A stretch of DNA of 63,860 nt from a virus: the IMG/VR virus record IMGVR_UViG_3300042881_000493, positions 1-63,860 of that record; one strand, written 5' to 3'. Below the pieces are notes generated by a model. That model did not search any database. It saw only the letters and a program-made list of their open reading frames with translations, and was not told where the DNA came from. The stretch's first letter is position 1. Each line of letters opens with the position of its first letter. Shown piece after piece: positions 42,454-49,928 of this stretch. The position numbers were made by a program, and so were the translations under genes.

Positions 42454-42621
42454 GGGGCAAATGGGGCAAAAGCGACACCGTGTCGTATTTGAGTTTGTTT
42501 CACATATATATATGTGTAACAACTTTCTTGCCCCAAATGCCTTGGAACCCGCATGGATACTGGAGTTTTTAGGGCAAATGGGGCAACAAAAAAAGTGTAC
42601 TTTGCCCTGTGGTTTTGCCCC
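42454..42621. repeat. Iteron-like repeat region, candidate origin
   Basis: GGGGCAA occurs at 42454, 42463 and 42580, its complement TTGCCCC at 42528 and 42615, and one-mismatch copies at 42571 and 42602. A 15-base unit at 42455-42469 recurs at 42572-42586. Two perfect palindromes are inside: CGACACCGTGTCG (42473-42485) and CACATATATATATGTG (42501-42516). Such clusters mark replication origins or operators. It is next to the structured RNA. Confidence 0.55.
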
Positions 42622-42630
42622 AACAGTTGC

Positions 42631-42650
42631 AGAAAAATTTTAATTTTTCT
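42631..42650. promoter_or_regulatory. 20-base palindromic element
   Basis: Exact reverse complement of the copies at 54259 and 55085. It ends seven bases before a TTGACA, thus covering the UP-element position of the promoter at 42658, or it may stop incoming transcription. Confidence 0.65.
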
Positions 42651-42657
42651 ACGGGAG

Positions 42658-42688
42658 TTGACAAGGCCGGAACAGTTGTGCTTATAAT
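42658..42688 (+). promoter_or_regulatory. Promoter for structured RNA
   Basis: TTGACA at 42658-42663 and TATAAT at 42683-42688, both perfect consensus hexamers, with a long 19-base spacer. Transcription would begin near 42695 and run into the highly structured region and then the HNH gene. Confidence 0.6.
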
Positions 42689-42689
42689 C

Positions 42690-43291
42690 CGCCCGTTGCT
42701 GTCGGAGGCAATGAATTTGAGGCCGTTTACACATGCGTTCCGCTTTACTTAATGCTTTCTGTGGGGAGAGTCATTAAGCAAGGCTCCGACCGGACGCAGT
42801 TGTAAGCGGCCTTTTGTTTTTGAGACTGGGACTGGTGGCGGGTTAGCGCCGTTACAAGCCCTTTCTTGTTTTGAAAACACTGCTTTATGTGGCAGTTCCA
42901 GTCTCTCCTCCTACGACAACTTGCCTCAAGAAACTATCGGGTTTTGGGTTGGCACGAGGGAAGCGTAGGAAGCCGTAAGGTGTAGTCCGCAGTCCACCAA
43001 CCCTACAACGTTCCGTCTTGGGGCGAGAGCACTGGAAGATGCAAGGTGCAATCGGGGGAGTTCCGTTGTTGTCCGTGGTTCAGTCTGCGGGTGGCGGCAA
43101 CGGGCTGAATGGCCGAGCTAGACGTTGCCAAGCGACGGAAAGCATTCAGAGGTGACACAAGCTGGATTGATGTCACCCCACACGATACTAAGCTACGGCT
43201 CCGGGGATGTGGATAAACGCCTAGGTGGAGATACTCTCTCCCCTAGGCAGAGTCTTGCCCAGCCGAGCCTAGCACCCACCAAGGATGTGAA
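42690..43291 (+). ncRNA. Candidate large structured non-coding RNA
   Basis: About 600 bases without a credible gene but full of complementary arms: 42721-42742 with 42791-42811 (imperfect, followed by TTTTGTTTTT), GAGACTGGGACTG 42822-42834 with 42893-42905, GGGTTGG 42946 with CCAACCC 42997, TTCCGTC 43011 with GACGGAA 43134, GGCAACG 43096 with CGTTGCC 43123, GGTGACA 43151 with TGTCACC 43171, and GCCTAGG 43219 with CCTAGGC 43242 enclosing GGAGA/TCTCC. One pairing crosses another (pseudoknot). Size and complexity recall the GOLLD and ROOL classes of phage RNA, but I cannot assign a class by eye; it may be more than one RNA because of the terminator-like stretch at 42812. Confidence 0.6.
42721..42821 (+). 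terminator. Long hairpin with T-run inside RNA region
   Basis: The 22-base arm at 42721 pairs with 42791-42811 with few mismatches, encloses CTTAATG/CATTAAG (42748, 42772) and is followed by TTTTGTTTTT. It may end a 127-base small RNA starting at the promoter, or be a partial terminator or attenuator for the longer transcript. Confidence 0.55.
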
Positions 43292-43645
43292 ATGAACCTT
43301 TCCAATAAGTTGAAACGCAAGGCGGTGAAACTAGCTTGGGCGGTACGGGCTTCGTCCATGACGGATAACGAGGTAGCAGACGAACTGCGTAAGACGGCAG
43401 ACCCGTTCCTGTACACGGATGAGTGGAGGAAGCTTCGCCGAGAAGCTGCCGAGAGGTACGGGCTGATATGTTTTAAATGTGGGAGAGAGAACAGTCGCAA
43501 GTTCCCTATTAACATGGATCACATCAAACCACGTAAGTACTACCCTGAACTTGCTTTGGACATTGAGAACCTACAGCCGCTCTGCGGCCCTTGCAACAAG
43601 GCTAAAGGTAACAAAGTTACAGGCGTATTTAAAACGCAACATTAG
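43292..43645 (+). CDS. HNH endonuclease
   Basis: 117 residues. Two CxxC pairs (CFKC and CGPC) flank the HNH core MDHIKPRKYYPELALDIENLQPLCGPCN; an N-terminal helical region has SSMTDNEVADELRKTAD. Typical stand-alone phage HNH nuclease, which may act in packaging or as a homing enzyme. It follows directly on the structured RNA with AAGGA before its ATG. Confidence 0.8.
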   Translation: MNLSNKLKRKAVKLAWAVRASSMTDNEVADELRKTADPFLYTDEWRKLRREAAERYGLICFKCGRENSRKFPINMDHIKPRKYYPELALDIENLQPLCGPCNKAKGNKVTGVFKTQH

Positions 43646-43662
43646 GGAAAGTCCCTAGCACC
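43644..43662 (+). terminator. Weak terminator after HNH gene
   Basis: AGGGA/TCCCT with a three-base loop (43644-43656), then AGCACC and five T. The stem begins within the stop codon of the HNH gene. The stem is short, so function is uncertain. Confidence 0.35.
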
Positions 43663-43741
43663 TTTTTACAACAGACGGCACAAACTGCTAGAACTGTGCA
43701 ATAATAATTGGAAACATAGCAGGTATAACAGGAGATAAGCA

Positions 43742-43942
43742 ATGAGGTATAACGAAGAGAATCTAACGCATGGTGGAGCAAGAAGAGGGGCGGGTCGCCC
43801 TGCTACATCGGTGGATAAGCGCAGGGTTGAGGTGCTTATGAACGAGGGTCTCTCTATGAGAGTTATTGCTGAGAGATTCGGGGTAACTGCTGCGGTTATC
43901 AAGAGAGTAATCAGGGAGATCAAGAATGGACAGACCAAGTAA
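43742..43942 (+). CDS. Small HTH DNA-binding protein
   Basis: 66 residues. HGGARRGAGRPATSVDKRRVEVLMNEGLSMRVIAERFGVTAAVIKRVI combines a Gly/Arg-rich N-terminus common in phage DNA-binding proteins with a clear helix-turn-helix. AGGAG precedes the ATG. It heads the early plus-strand cluster and may regulate it. Confidence 0.6.
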   Translation: MRYNEENLTHGGARRGAGRPATSVDKRRVEVLMNEGLSMRVIAERFGVTAAVIKRVIREIKNGQTK

Positions 43943-44234
43943 AGAAACATGCCTGACGATGGCCAAGTACCAACATGGTTGCATGAATGAAGAGTTCATG
44001 TGGCGGTGGCTTTTTGAGTGGGCTACGTGGGAGGATGACATGAGGTGTCATGTGGAAGCTAAGAAACTTAAGCAAAGGAGATCAGTAATGACCAAAGAGC
44101 AGATAGAGAGATTCAACCAGACATTCCCAGAGTTCGACAACATCCTTGGCAGAACGATGGTGGCGTGGGTGGAAGCTGAGGTAACGCAGAAGTTAGTGGA
44201 GCAGTTCGATGAGATCTTTGAGGATACGAAATGA
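43926..44234 (+). CDS. Hypothetical protein
   Basis: 102 residues. N-terminus MDRPSKETCLTMAKYQHGC and a Trp-rich MWRWLFEWATWEDDM segment; the C-terminal half is an acidic helix. Overlaps the HTH gene by 17 bases. Not recognised. Confidence 0.4.
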   Translation: MDRPSKETCLTMAKYQHGCMNEEFMWRWLFEWATWEDDMRCHVEAKKLKQRRSVMTKEQIERFNQTFPEFDNILGRTMVAWVEAEVTQKLVEQFDEIFEDTK

Positions 44235-44416
44235 CTTGGCCGTTCCCCAATTCAAACCCGCCTAATTCTTTGGAAGACCTAATGGAGCAAGGCGAGACCC
44301 GAATGTTAAACGGCAGAGAGATTATTCTTGCCCCCTACAAGGGTGCTAAGTACCGCATTGGGTGGGTATACAAAGATACGGGTCTACCGCCAACAGACGA
44401 GGACGCACCGTTATGA
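44231..44416 (+). CDS. Small hypothetical protein
   Basis: 61 residues, Pro-rich start (TWPFPNSNPPNSLEDL) and GREIILAPYKGAKYRIGWVYKD. Starts and ends in ATGA overlaps with neighbours, so it is translated in the same coupled chain. Unknown. Confidence 0.45.
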   Translation: MTWPFPNSNPPNSLEDLMEQGETRMLNGREIILAPYKGAKYRIGWVYKDTGLPPTDEDAPL

Positions 44417-44694
44417 AACTTTTTAAGTATTCAGATTACAAAAATAAATCTCATGTCAAGCGTGAACCTTTATTTGAGATAACTGAGATTGCTGACAAAT
44501 TAAACATTGATGAAACAGATCTTAGAAACAAAATAAAAGGCCGACGGCGTGAAGGGTATCCATCCCCACCCAAACCAGCAATTGAACGAAGACTTTCCTA
44601 TGTTGGCACTAGGCCACAGTTGTACAAACTTTCAGAATTTAAGCAATGGCTTAAAGATTTAGAAAAGTTTAATCAAGAGGACGCACCAAGATGA
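44413..44694 (+). CDS. HTH/excisionase-like protein
   Basis: 93 residues from ATG 44413. FEITEIADKLNIDETDLRNKIKGRRREGYPSPPKP and QLYKLSEFKQWLKDL look like a winged HTH of the MerR/excisionase sort that reads a DNA site and ends with a 'R..W' wing. Likely an early regulator. Confidence 0.45.
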   Translation: MKLFKYSDYKNKSHVKREPLFEITEIADKLNIDETDLRNKIKGRRREGYPSPPKPAIERRLSYVGTRPQLYKLSEFKQWLKDLEKFNQEDAPR

Positions 44695-44936
44695 CCCGCG
44701 ATGAACTATTTGAAGTTGCTGAGAAGGTAGGGCTTGGCTTTATCAGACACGCCAGTGATAAGGACATTGAGAAGTTTGAAAGCTTTGCCCAACTGGTAGC
44801 AGAAGCTGAGCGCAATAAATACGAAGCCATCATCACCAACATGGCAAATTTGTTGGAAGCGCAACAGAAACGTGAAGGCGTTGCAGTTGAAATGATTGCA
44901 GCGGCTTTAGACATCCGAGCAAGGGGACAAGCATGA
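44691..44936 (+). CDS. Small helical hypothetical protein
   Basis: 81 residues. TRDELFEVAEKVGLGFIRHASDKDIEKFESFAQLVAEAERNKYE is a motif common in phage proteins of Burkholderiales phages; function unknown. Coupled by ATGA overlaps on both sides. Confidence 0.45.
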   Translation: MTRDELFEVAEKVGLGFIRHASDKDIEKFESFAQLVAEAERNKYEAIITNMANLLEAQQKREGVAVEMIAAALDIRARGQA

Positions 44937-45109
44937 AAGTCCGAAAGGTAAGAGGCCAAAACAAGGTAAGCAAGATTACTTTGACCGCCACCGAAGTTGC
45001 GTTAGCCAAGACGATGGGTATATCGCTTGAAAAATATGCACAGACAGCATTGTTTTTTATTGCAAAGCAACGCAGATGGAAGTGGTTCTTTAACAAGGAG
45101 AAAGCATGA
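44933..45109 (+). CDS. 58-residue basic protein, possible RHH-like
   Basis: Starts in an ATGA overlap. The segment KITLTATEVALAKTMGISLEKYAQTALF resembles the small strand-helix-helix proteins of phages that bind DNA, and the C-terminus is basic and Trp-rich (KQRRWKWFF). Confidence 0.45.
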   Translation: MKVRKVRGQNKVSKITLTATEVALAKTMGISLEKYAQTALFFIAKQRRWKWFFNKEKA

Positions 45110-45303
45110 AACCCCTAAGTGAACGCACGGCAAGGTTGACTATTGGAATGATGAGATCAATGGCTAATTGCAAGCCAATCAGTCCGTTCCATTTAGAAGC
45201 GTCTTATGAGATGGAGCAGTTGTTAAATGAGGTAATTGAATACAGGAGGAAAGATGAAAGCAAGAACAAACCGAAAAAGAATACTAGCAAAGCTGAGTCA
45301 TAA
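45106..45303 (+). CDS. Small hypothetical protein
   Basis: 65 residues; LTIGMMRSMANCKPISPFHLEASYEMEQLLNEVIEY followed by a Lys-rich tail. Not recognised. Overlaps the following gene by 50 bases, which starts within its last third after AGGAGG. Confidence 0.4.
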   Translation: MKPLSERTARLTIGMMRSMANCKPISPFHLEASYEMEQLLNEVIEYRRKDESKNKPKKNTSKAES

Positions 45304-45439
45304 CAAAAGAATCCCGTGGCTTATCACGCCTATCCTTGAGAGGGCAGCAAAGATCAAAGAACGTAACGACAGAATCAAAGCACAGGTAGATAAGATGTTT
45401 CCAAACCTGAAAGGAATTCCATGTCAGAACCTGAATTAA
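45254..45439 (+). CDS. Small basic hypothetical protein
   Basis: 61 residues from ATG 45254, which follows an excellent AGGAGG. KARTNRKRILAKLSHNKR and ILERAAKIKERNDRIKAQVDKMF are strongly basic and helical. Could bind nucleic acid; unknown. Confidence 0.4.
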   Translation: MKARTNRKRILAKLSHNKRIPWLITPILERAAKIKERNDRIKAQVDKMFPNLKGIPCQNLN

Positions 45440-45624
45440 ATATATGGGAGAAGGCGATGGGTTGGCGCAAGCGGCAGATGGTCAAGGCTCAGATCAATGA
45501 GGTGTCAGAGAAGATACGCAACGACACCATTGAAGAGGTGGCTAAGGAGATTGAGAAGATGACCATGTTTGGGCAGGACACCACATCAAGTTTTGCAGTT
45601 TACATAAGGGGCATGAAGCGATGA
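45421..45624 (+). CDS. Small hypothetical protein
   Basis: 67 residues, helical and charged (INEVSEKIRNDTIEEVAKEIEKM). Unknown function. Overlaps the previous gene by 19 bases and the next by four. Confidence 0.4.
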   Translation: MSEPELNIWEKAMGWRKRQMVKAQINEVSEKIRNDTIEEVAKEIEKMTMFGQDTTSSFAVYIRGMKR

Positions 45625-45863
45625 TTAAGTATGAAGGTTACGACGAAGCCATCCTTGGCCCTGCATTTATCTGGCGCGACAGGCAACAGGTTCAAGTGCT
45701 TGTCTATGACGGAGAAAAGATACGGGAGATTCTTATGAAGCGCGACGGCATGGAGGCCGACGAAGCTCGTGAGTTTATTGAAGTCAACGTTGAAGGCGGT
45801 TACTTGGGGGTTACGACACCCGTACTGGTATGGCCTCAAGATTTTTGGGATGACGAAGAATGA
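45621..45863 (+). CDS. Small acidic hypothetical protein
   Basis: 80 residues. YEGYDEAILGPAFIWRDRQQVQVLVYDGEKIREILMKRDGM...AREFIEVNVEGGYLG is the core of a widespread phage family ('YDGYDDAIIG...') of unknown role. ATGA overlaps on both ends. Confidence 0.5.
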   Translation: MIKYEGYDEAILGPAFIWRDRQQVQVLVYDGEKIREILMKRDGMEADEAREFIEVNVEGGYLGVTTPVLVWPQDFWDDEE

Positions 45864-46033
45864 ATGGATTTGTAGCGCAACAGTTGGTGCTTGGAAGCAA
45901 GCAGCCTTACCACCAACTCAAAGTATGTGACAAGTGTAAGGAAGAGAAGCCACCAGAGGGAGGCATTCAGATGTCACCCAACAAGTGGCATTGTGCAAAC
46001 TGCTGGACTAGAAGGGCAATAAGGAGATCGTAA
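45860..46033 (+). CDS. 57-residue zinc-ribbon protein
   Basis: Two CxxC pairs (VCDKCKEEKPPEGG and WHCANCW) form a zinc ribbon of typical spacing; the C-terminus is basic (TRRAIRRS). ATGA overlap upstream, and its stop TAA shares one base with the next ATG. Possibly a small DNA or protein adaptor. Confidence 0.5.
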   Translation: MNGFVAQQLVLGSKQPYHQLKVCDKCKEEKPPEGGIQMSPNKWHCANCWTRRAIRRS

Positions 46034-46143
46034 TGGAAGAACTAAAAGCAAAACTGGAATGGGAAAAGAAATATAGCAAGATGTTGGAGGAGCTTATAGC
46101 CCACTACCAACGCGAGATTAACTATCTGAAAGCAAACACATGA
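46033..46143 (+). CDS. 36-residue helical micro-protein
   Basis: Starts TAATG with the previous stop. One amphipathic helix, MEELKAKLEWEKKYSKMLEE followed by a tyrosine-containing tail. Overlap of four bases with the next gene argues it is translated. Unknown. Confidence 0.35.
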   Translation: MEELKAKLEWEKKYSKMLEELIAHYQREINYLKANT

Positions 46144-46295
46144 ACGAAGCACGACAGGCGTTTGAGTCTTACATGGCCACCAAAGGCAGAAGCATTGCTG
46201 ATGCTTGGAATGGTAAGAGGTACACCAACATCAACATCAATACCAAGTGGTGTTACTTTTTAATAGGATGGACAATGAAAGGACAAGGCAAATGA
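46140..46295 (+). CDS. 51-residue hypothetical protein
   Basis: Reads MNEARQAFESYMATKGRSIA, then a region with NININTKWCYFLIGW. ATGA overlaps at both ends. No family recognised. Confidence 0.4.
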   Translation: MNEARQAFESYMATKGRSIADAWNGKRYTNININTKWCYFLIGWTMKGQGK

Positions 46296-47050
46296 AACTT
46301 AATCAACTCACAATAGATGGCGGTACACAGTCACGGGTCAAGATTATTCAAGAGGCGGTGGATGAATACGCAGAGTCGCTTGCAGGTGGTGCGAGGTTTC
46401 CTCCGGTGCTTGCGTACTACGACGGCATAAATTATTACTTGACTGACGGATACCACCGGTACTTTGCCCACCAGAAGGCCGGCTTAAAGGACATCGAGGT
46501 AACAGTTGTTAACGGCACATTGAGGGATGCGATCCTTAGATCCTTTAGTGTGAATGCAGAGAACGGAAGACATCGTAGCAACGAGGACAAGCGCAACGCA
46601 GTTCAGGCCATGCTTGATGACTTTGAGTGGCAGTTTTGGAACAACACCGAGATAGCCAAGGCGTGTCGTGTGTCTGTGACTTTGGTCAATTTAGTTCGCG
46701 GTGGTGTTAAGCCAGAGGTCGTGAAGGTTACTCGCAATGGTAAAGTGTTTGAGCGTAAGGCTAAGTATGAGAAGCCCGAAGAAGAACCCAAGCATGACAC
46801 TTCAGGAGATGTGATTAAGTCATTGGCAGATGAGAACGACAAGCTGAAGGATCGTTTGGCGGTGGCAGTTTATGCGGCTGACGAGTCAGAGAAGAAGTTA
46901 GTTGAGAACACTATCGCGCAGTTGCGTGAGGATATTCGTTTGTTAGAGATCGAATTGAAGTCTACCCGTATCAGTCGGGACACATTGCTTAATGAAAATG
47001 CGGCAATGAAAAAGCAAATTGCAGCGATGCAAAGACAATTAAAGAAGTGA
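46292..47050 (+). CDS. ParB-like DNA-binding protein with coiled coil
   Basis: 252 residues from ATG 46292. YYLTDGYHRYFAHQKAGLKDIEVTVVNGTLRDAILRSFSVNAENGRHRSNEDKR is a ParB/sulfiredoxin-like domain, followed by an HTH (NNTEIAKACRVSVTLVNLVRGG) and a long coiled coil from about residue 175. Phage ParB-like proteins may act as nucleases, transcription factors or in replication. Its position before the helicase suggests a replication initiation or partition role (inference). Confidence 0.65.
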   Translation: MKLNQLTIDGGTQSRVKIIQEAVDEYAESLAGGARFPPVLAYYDGINYYLTDGYHRYFAHQKAGLKDIEVTVVNGTLRDAILRSFSVNAENGRHRSNEDKRNAVQAMLDDFEWQFWNNTEIAKACRVSVTLVNLVRGGVKPEVVKVTRNGKVFERKAKYEKPEEEPKHDTSGDVIKSLADENDKLKDRLAVAVYAADESEKKLVENTIAQLREDIRLLEIELKSTRISRDTLLNENAAMKKQIAAMQRQLKK

Positions 47051-47062
47051 GTAAAGCCTAAG

Positions 47063-47082
47063 CCCACAGGCTAATGTGTGGG
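47063..47082 (+). promoter_or_regulatory. Hairpin in helicase leader
   Basis: CCCACA (47063-47068) pairs with TGTGGG (47077-47082) just upstream of the helicase ribosome-binding site (GGAGA). It may modulate helicase translation or be a weak transcription pause. Confidence 0.35.
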
Positions 47083-47098
47083 TAGCTGGAGAAACAAT

Positions 47099-48574
47099 AT
47101 GGGATTAGAGTTACGGCCTTATCAGAAGGCTACGCTAGAGGCATTGCGTAAGGGGTTTGCATCGGGCAAAAAAAGCCTGATGCTCTACGCCCCCACGGGT
47201 GCAGGTAAAACGGAGATGGCTATCGCTTTGCTCGAAGCCACAAGCCAGAAGGGTAATCGGGCGGCAATGATCTTAGACAGGATCATTCTGTGCGATCAGA
47301 CGAGTCAACGGCTAGACAAATACAACATAGATCATGGAGTCTTACAGTCAGGTCACTGGCGTGATCTCCCGTCTGAGAAGATACAGATCTGTTCGGCTCA
47401 GACATTGGAGAGACGCGAGGAGTTTCCCAATCTAAACCTACTCATCATTGACGAAGCCCACCAGACCCGTGCGGCAACAGTCGAGTTCATCAAGAACAAT
47501 CCAGCGATCAGAGTCATAGGTCTGAGTGCTACACCTTTTACCAAGGGGTTAGCCAAGGTCTATGAGGATGTGGTCTCTACTGTCACGACACAAGAGTTGG
47601 TAGATGACAAGGTGCTTGTCCCGCTAAAAGTATTTATTGCCAAAGAAATAAATATGGAAGGGGCTAAGAAGGTGGCGGGCGAATGGTCTCCTATCGAGAC
47701 TACTAAACGGGGTATGCAGATCACAGGCGACATCGTGGTGGAGTGGGAGAAAAAGACCAATGAGATATTTGGTAAGCCGGCAAAGACGATTGTGTTCTGC
47801 TCCGGTGTAGCTCATGGTGCTGACTTGGCGCAGAAGTTTGGTGATCGTGGCTATAACTTTATCAATATCAGTTATCGGGATGACGATCAGTATAAGAAGG
47901 ATGTGATCGAGGAGTTTAGTAAGCCAAACACAGAGATTCAAGGGTTGATTGCTACTGACATCCTGACTAAAGGATTTGATGTGTCCGATGTGATGATTGG
48001 GGTATCGGCTAGGCCGTTCTCTAAGTCCTTGTCCTCCCACATTCAGCAGATGGGACGGGTCATGCGCGGTCATGAAGGGAAAGAGTTTGCCGTGTGGTTG
48101 GATCATTCGGGTAACTATCTTAGATTCCGCGAGGAGTGGGATGAGGTGTTTGGTGGTGGTGTTAGTGAACTAGATGACGGGGCGGAGAAGACTAAGAAAG
48201 AACCAAGCGAGAAGGAAAAAGAATTAGCTAAGTGTCCTGCGTGTGGGGCTTTGTGGCCTTTGAATTCAGATATGTGCAAGTCATGTGGACATATACGGCA
48301 GAGAAAGACCAAGGTCGAGGCGGTAGCGGGTGAGATGGAGGAGTTGACTGGCACTATGGCTCGCGAGAGTAAGCAGTTGTGGTGGTCGATGATGAACTGG
48401 TACATGAAATACAACGGATGGTCGAAGGGACGGGCGGCTAATGTGTACCGAGAGAAGTTCGGAGTCTGGCCTCGCGGGTTGGAGGACAATCCGGTCATGC
48501 CGGATGCAAATGTTTCTAAGTTTGTGCAGGATGGGATCAATAGATACGTTAAGTCAATCAGGAGGATGCGTTAA
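47099..48574 (+). CDS. SF2 DNA helicase (DEAH) with zinc ribbon
   Basis: 491 residues. LRPYQ, Walker A YAPTGAGKTEMA, DEAH in LLIIDEAHQTRAA, SATP, and motif VI QQMGRVMRG are superfamily 2 motifs; FATDILTKGFDVS-type motif V is present (IATDILTKGFDV). Residues of about 375-395 have CPACGALWP...CKSCG, a zinc ribbon. Together with the Toprim primase it may unwind the origin. The ATG at 47099 has GGAGA upstream. Confidence 0.75.
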   Translation: MGLELRPYQKATLEALRKGFASGKKSLMLYAPTGAGKTEMAIALLEATSQKGNRAAMILDRIILCDQTSQRLDKYNIDHGVLQSGHWRDLPSEKIQICSAQTLERREEFPNLNLLIIDEAHQTRAATVEFIKNNPAIRVIGLSATPFTKGLAKVYEDVVSTVTTQELVDDKVLVPLKVFIAKEINMEGAKKVAGEWSPIETTKRGMQITGDIVVEWEKKTNEIFGKPAKTIVFCSGVAHGADLAQKFGDRGYNFINISYRDDDQYKKDVIEEFSKPNTEIQGLIATDILTKGFDVSDVMIGVSARPFSKSLSSHIQQMGRVMRGHEGKEFAVWLDHSGNYLRFREEWDEVFGGGVSELDDGAEKTKKEPSEKEKELAKCPACGALWPLNSDMCKSCGHIRQRKTKVEAVAGEMEELTGTMARESKQLWWSMMNWYMKYNGWSKGRAANVYREKFGVWPRGLEDNPVMPDANVSKFVQDGINRYVKSIRRMR

Positions 48575-49398
48575 TGGAATTCATTTCATTTTGCAGGGCG
48601 CACGGGGTATTGATCGACATCCCTCCACCGATAGGAGTCTGGAGAAGATACCCAACGGATGACCACCCAAAGAAAAGAAACGGGGCGGTCAAGTTCATGG
48701 GAGATCACGGGTTTGTGCAGAACCATGCGGTCGATACCGAGGTATCTGTGTGGCAACCAGAGACACCGATCAAGATTGACAGAAAGAAAATAGCCAAGGA
48801 TCTTGCGGTGGTCGAGGCTAAACGCAGGGCAGATCAGGAAGATGCAGTCAAGCGGGCTGCTTTTATCTTGAGTCAGGCGGGTATTGGTAAGCATCCGTAT
48901 CTAGACAAGAAGGGTTTTGTAGGCGCAGAAGATATGGTGTGGGGGCATGAGGGTAAGAAAACAATGGTCATTCCCATGCGGGTGGATGGACACTTAGTCG
49001 GATGTCAGCTAATCGAGGAGGATGGATCTAAGAAGTTTCTGTATGGTCAGCGCACCAGTAATGCGGAGTTGGTCATGGATAACAAGGGGATTCATATACT
49101 TTGTGAAGGTTACGCAACGGGTCTGTCTATCCAAGAGGCTTTTAGAAAGATGAGCCGGAGGTACACGATCCATGTTTGCTTCAGCGCGGGGAACATGAAG
49201 AAGGTGGCGCAGGGCTTACCGGATGGACTCATAGTTGCGGACAACGATAAAAGCAAGACGGGGGAGCGGGTTGCTAAGGAGATCGGATGGCCTTACTGGA
49301 TGAGCGATGTCGAGGGAGAGGACGCTAACGACACTCACCAAAGGATAGGCGTTCTCCGGTTTGGATTAAGCCTAGTACGCTCATTGAACTTGGTCTGA
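48574..49398 (+). CDS. Toprim-domain primase
   Basis: 274 residues. MVIPMRVDGHLVGCQLIEEDGSKKFL, GIHILCEGYATGLSIQEAF (Toprim glutamate) and GLIVADNDKSKTGERVAKEIGWPYWM (DxD-type aspartates) match P4-type and DnaG-like Toprim primase domains. The N-terminal zinc finger is replaced by a short region with MGDHGFVQN. It should synthesise RNA primers at the phage origin. Ends convergent with the minus operon, overlapping its last gene by 18 bases. Confidence 0.7.
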   Translation: MEFISFCRAHGVLIDIPPPIGVWRRYPTDDHPKKRNGAVKFMGDHGFVQNHAVDTEVSVWQPETPIKIDRKKIAKDLAVVEAKRRADQEDAVKRAAFILSQAGIGKHPYLDKKGFVGAEDMVWGHEGKKTMVIPMRVDGHLVGCQLIEEDGSKKFLYGQRTSNAELVMDNKGIHILCEGYATGLSIQEAFRKMSRRYTIHVCFSAGNMKKVAQGLPDGLIVADNDKSKTGERVAKEIGWPYWMSDVEGEDANDTHQRIGVLRFGLSLVRSLNLV

Positions 49399-49578
49399 GT
49401 AATACATGTAGTCAACGCTCAAGATTTCGGGGTGCATAGCCTCCGCGATCTTGAGGTTTGACAGTATCTCTAAGCCGATTTCGTAGCTCATCATGCCGTG
49501 TCCTATGTGGTCAGACTTGACAGTTACGAAACCTTTTTCATCTTCTACGAGATAGATTGCGAACAGAGTTTTCTTCAT
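49381..49578 (-). CDS. Small hypothetical protein
   Basis: 65 residues from ATG 49578, which overlaps the upstream stop (TAATG). KKTLFAIYLVEDEKGFVTVKSDHIGHGMMSYEIGLEILSNL is conserved in small phage proteins; unknown. The last gene of the minus small-gene operon. Confidence 0.45.
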   Translation of the reverse strand: MKKTLFAIYLVEDEKGFVTVKSDHIGHGMMSYEIGLEILSNLKIAEAMHPEILSVDYMYYSDQVQ

Positions 49579-49760
49579 TAAAAGATTTTGCCAAGCAAAT
49601 AGCCTATTGCAATACAAACTACGGCAAATTGCAAGGTCTCAAGCCAGTAAGTCGGAGGTTCTTCTGTGATTTCTATGGCACACCCGTAGCGGGCGCGGTG
49701 CTCTGAGTCCTTGGGAAAGGCTTCGGCTAGGGTGCGTGGGTATTTGCGTAATGTATCCAT
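49578..49760 (-). CDS. Small membrane protein
   Basis: 60 residues. C-terminal ETLQFAVVCIAIGYLLGKIF is one transmembrane helix after a polar N-terminus (KYPRTLAEAFPKDSEHRARYG). GGAG upstream. Possibly membrane-associated takeover protein; unknown. Confidence 0.45.
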   Translation of the reverse strand: MDTLRKYPRTLAEAFPKDSEHRARYGCAIEITEEPPTYWLETLQFAVVCIAIGYLLGKIF

Positions 49761-49763
49761 GAT

Positions 49764-49928
49764 TTACTCCATTGATTCTTTTACTTGAATAAGTTCTTCG
49801 AGGGTGTCGATGATAAAGCCGTAGAGGTCTGTCACTTCCTGCGGTTTACCCTCGGCAAAAGCCCTGCGTTCCATGTCTCGGAATATGTCTAGCTTCTCAT
49901 CGTCCCAGTAGCTTGATTGGTAGTTCAT
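49764..49928 (-). CDS. 54-residue hypothetical protein
   Basis: Starts MNYQSSYWDDEKLDIFRDME and is acidic and helical throughout. GAGGTG upstream of the ATG, which overlaps the stop of the next upstream gene. Unknown. Confidence 0.4.
   Translation of the reverse strand: MNYQSSYWDDEKLDIFRDMERRAFAEGKPQEVTDLYGFIIDTLEELIQVKESME

Noticed and set aside
42306-42734. Minus-strand open frame of 142 codons over the repeat and promoter region
   Set aside because: Covers the terminator, iterons and promoter, has no ribosome-binding site, and its sequence is only translated repeats.
42822-43250. Group I intron or RNase P RNA
   Set aside because: I could not find the characteristic conserved core sequences or flanking split gene, so these classes are not claimed.
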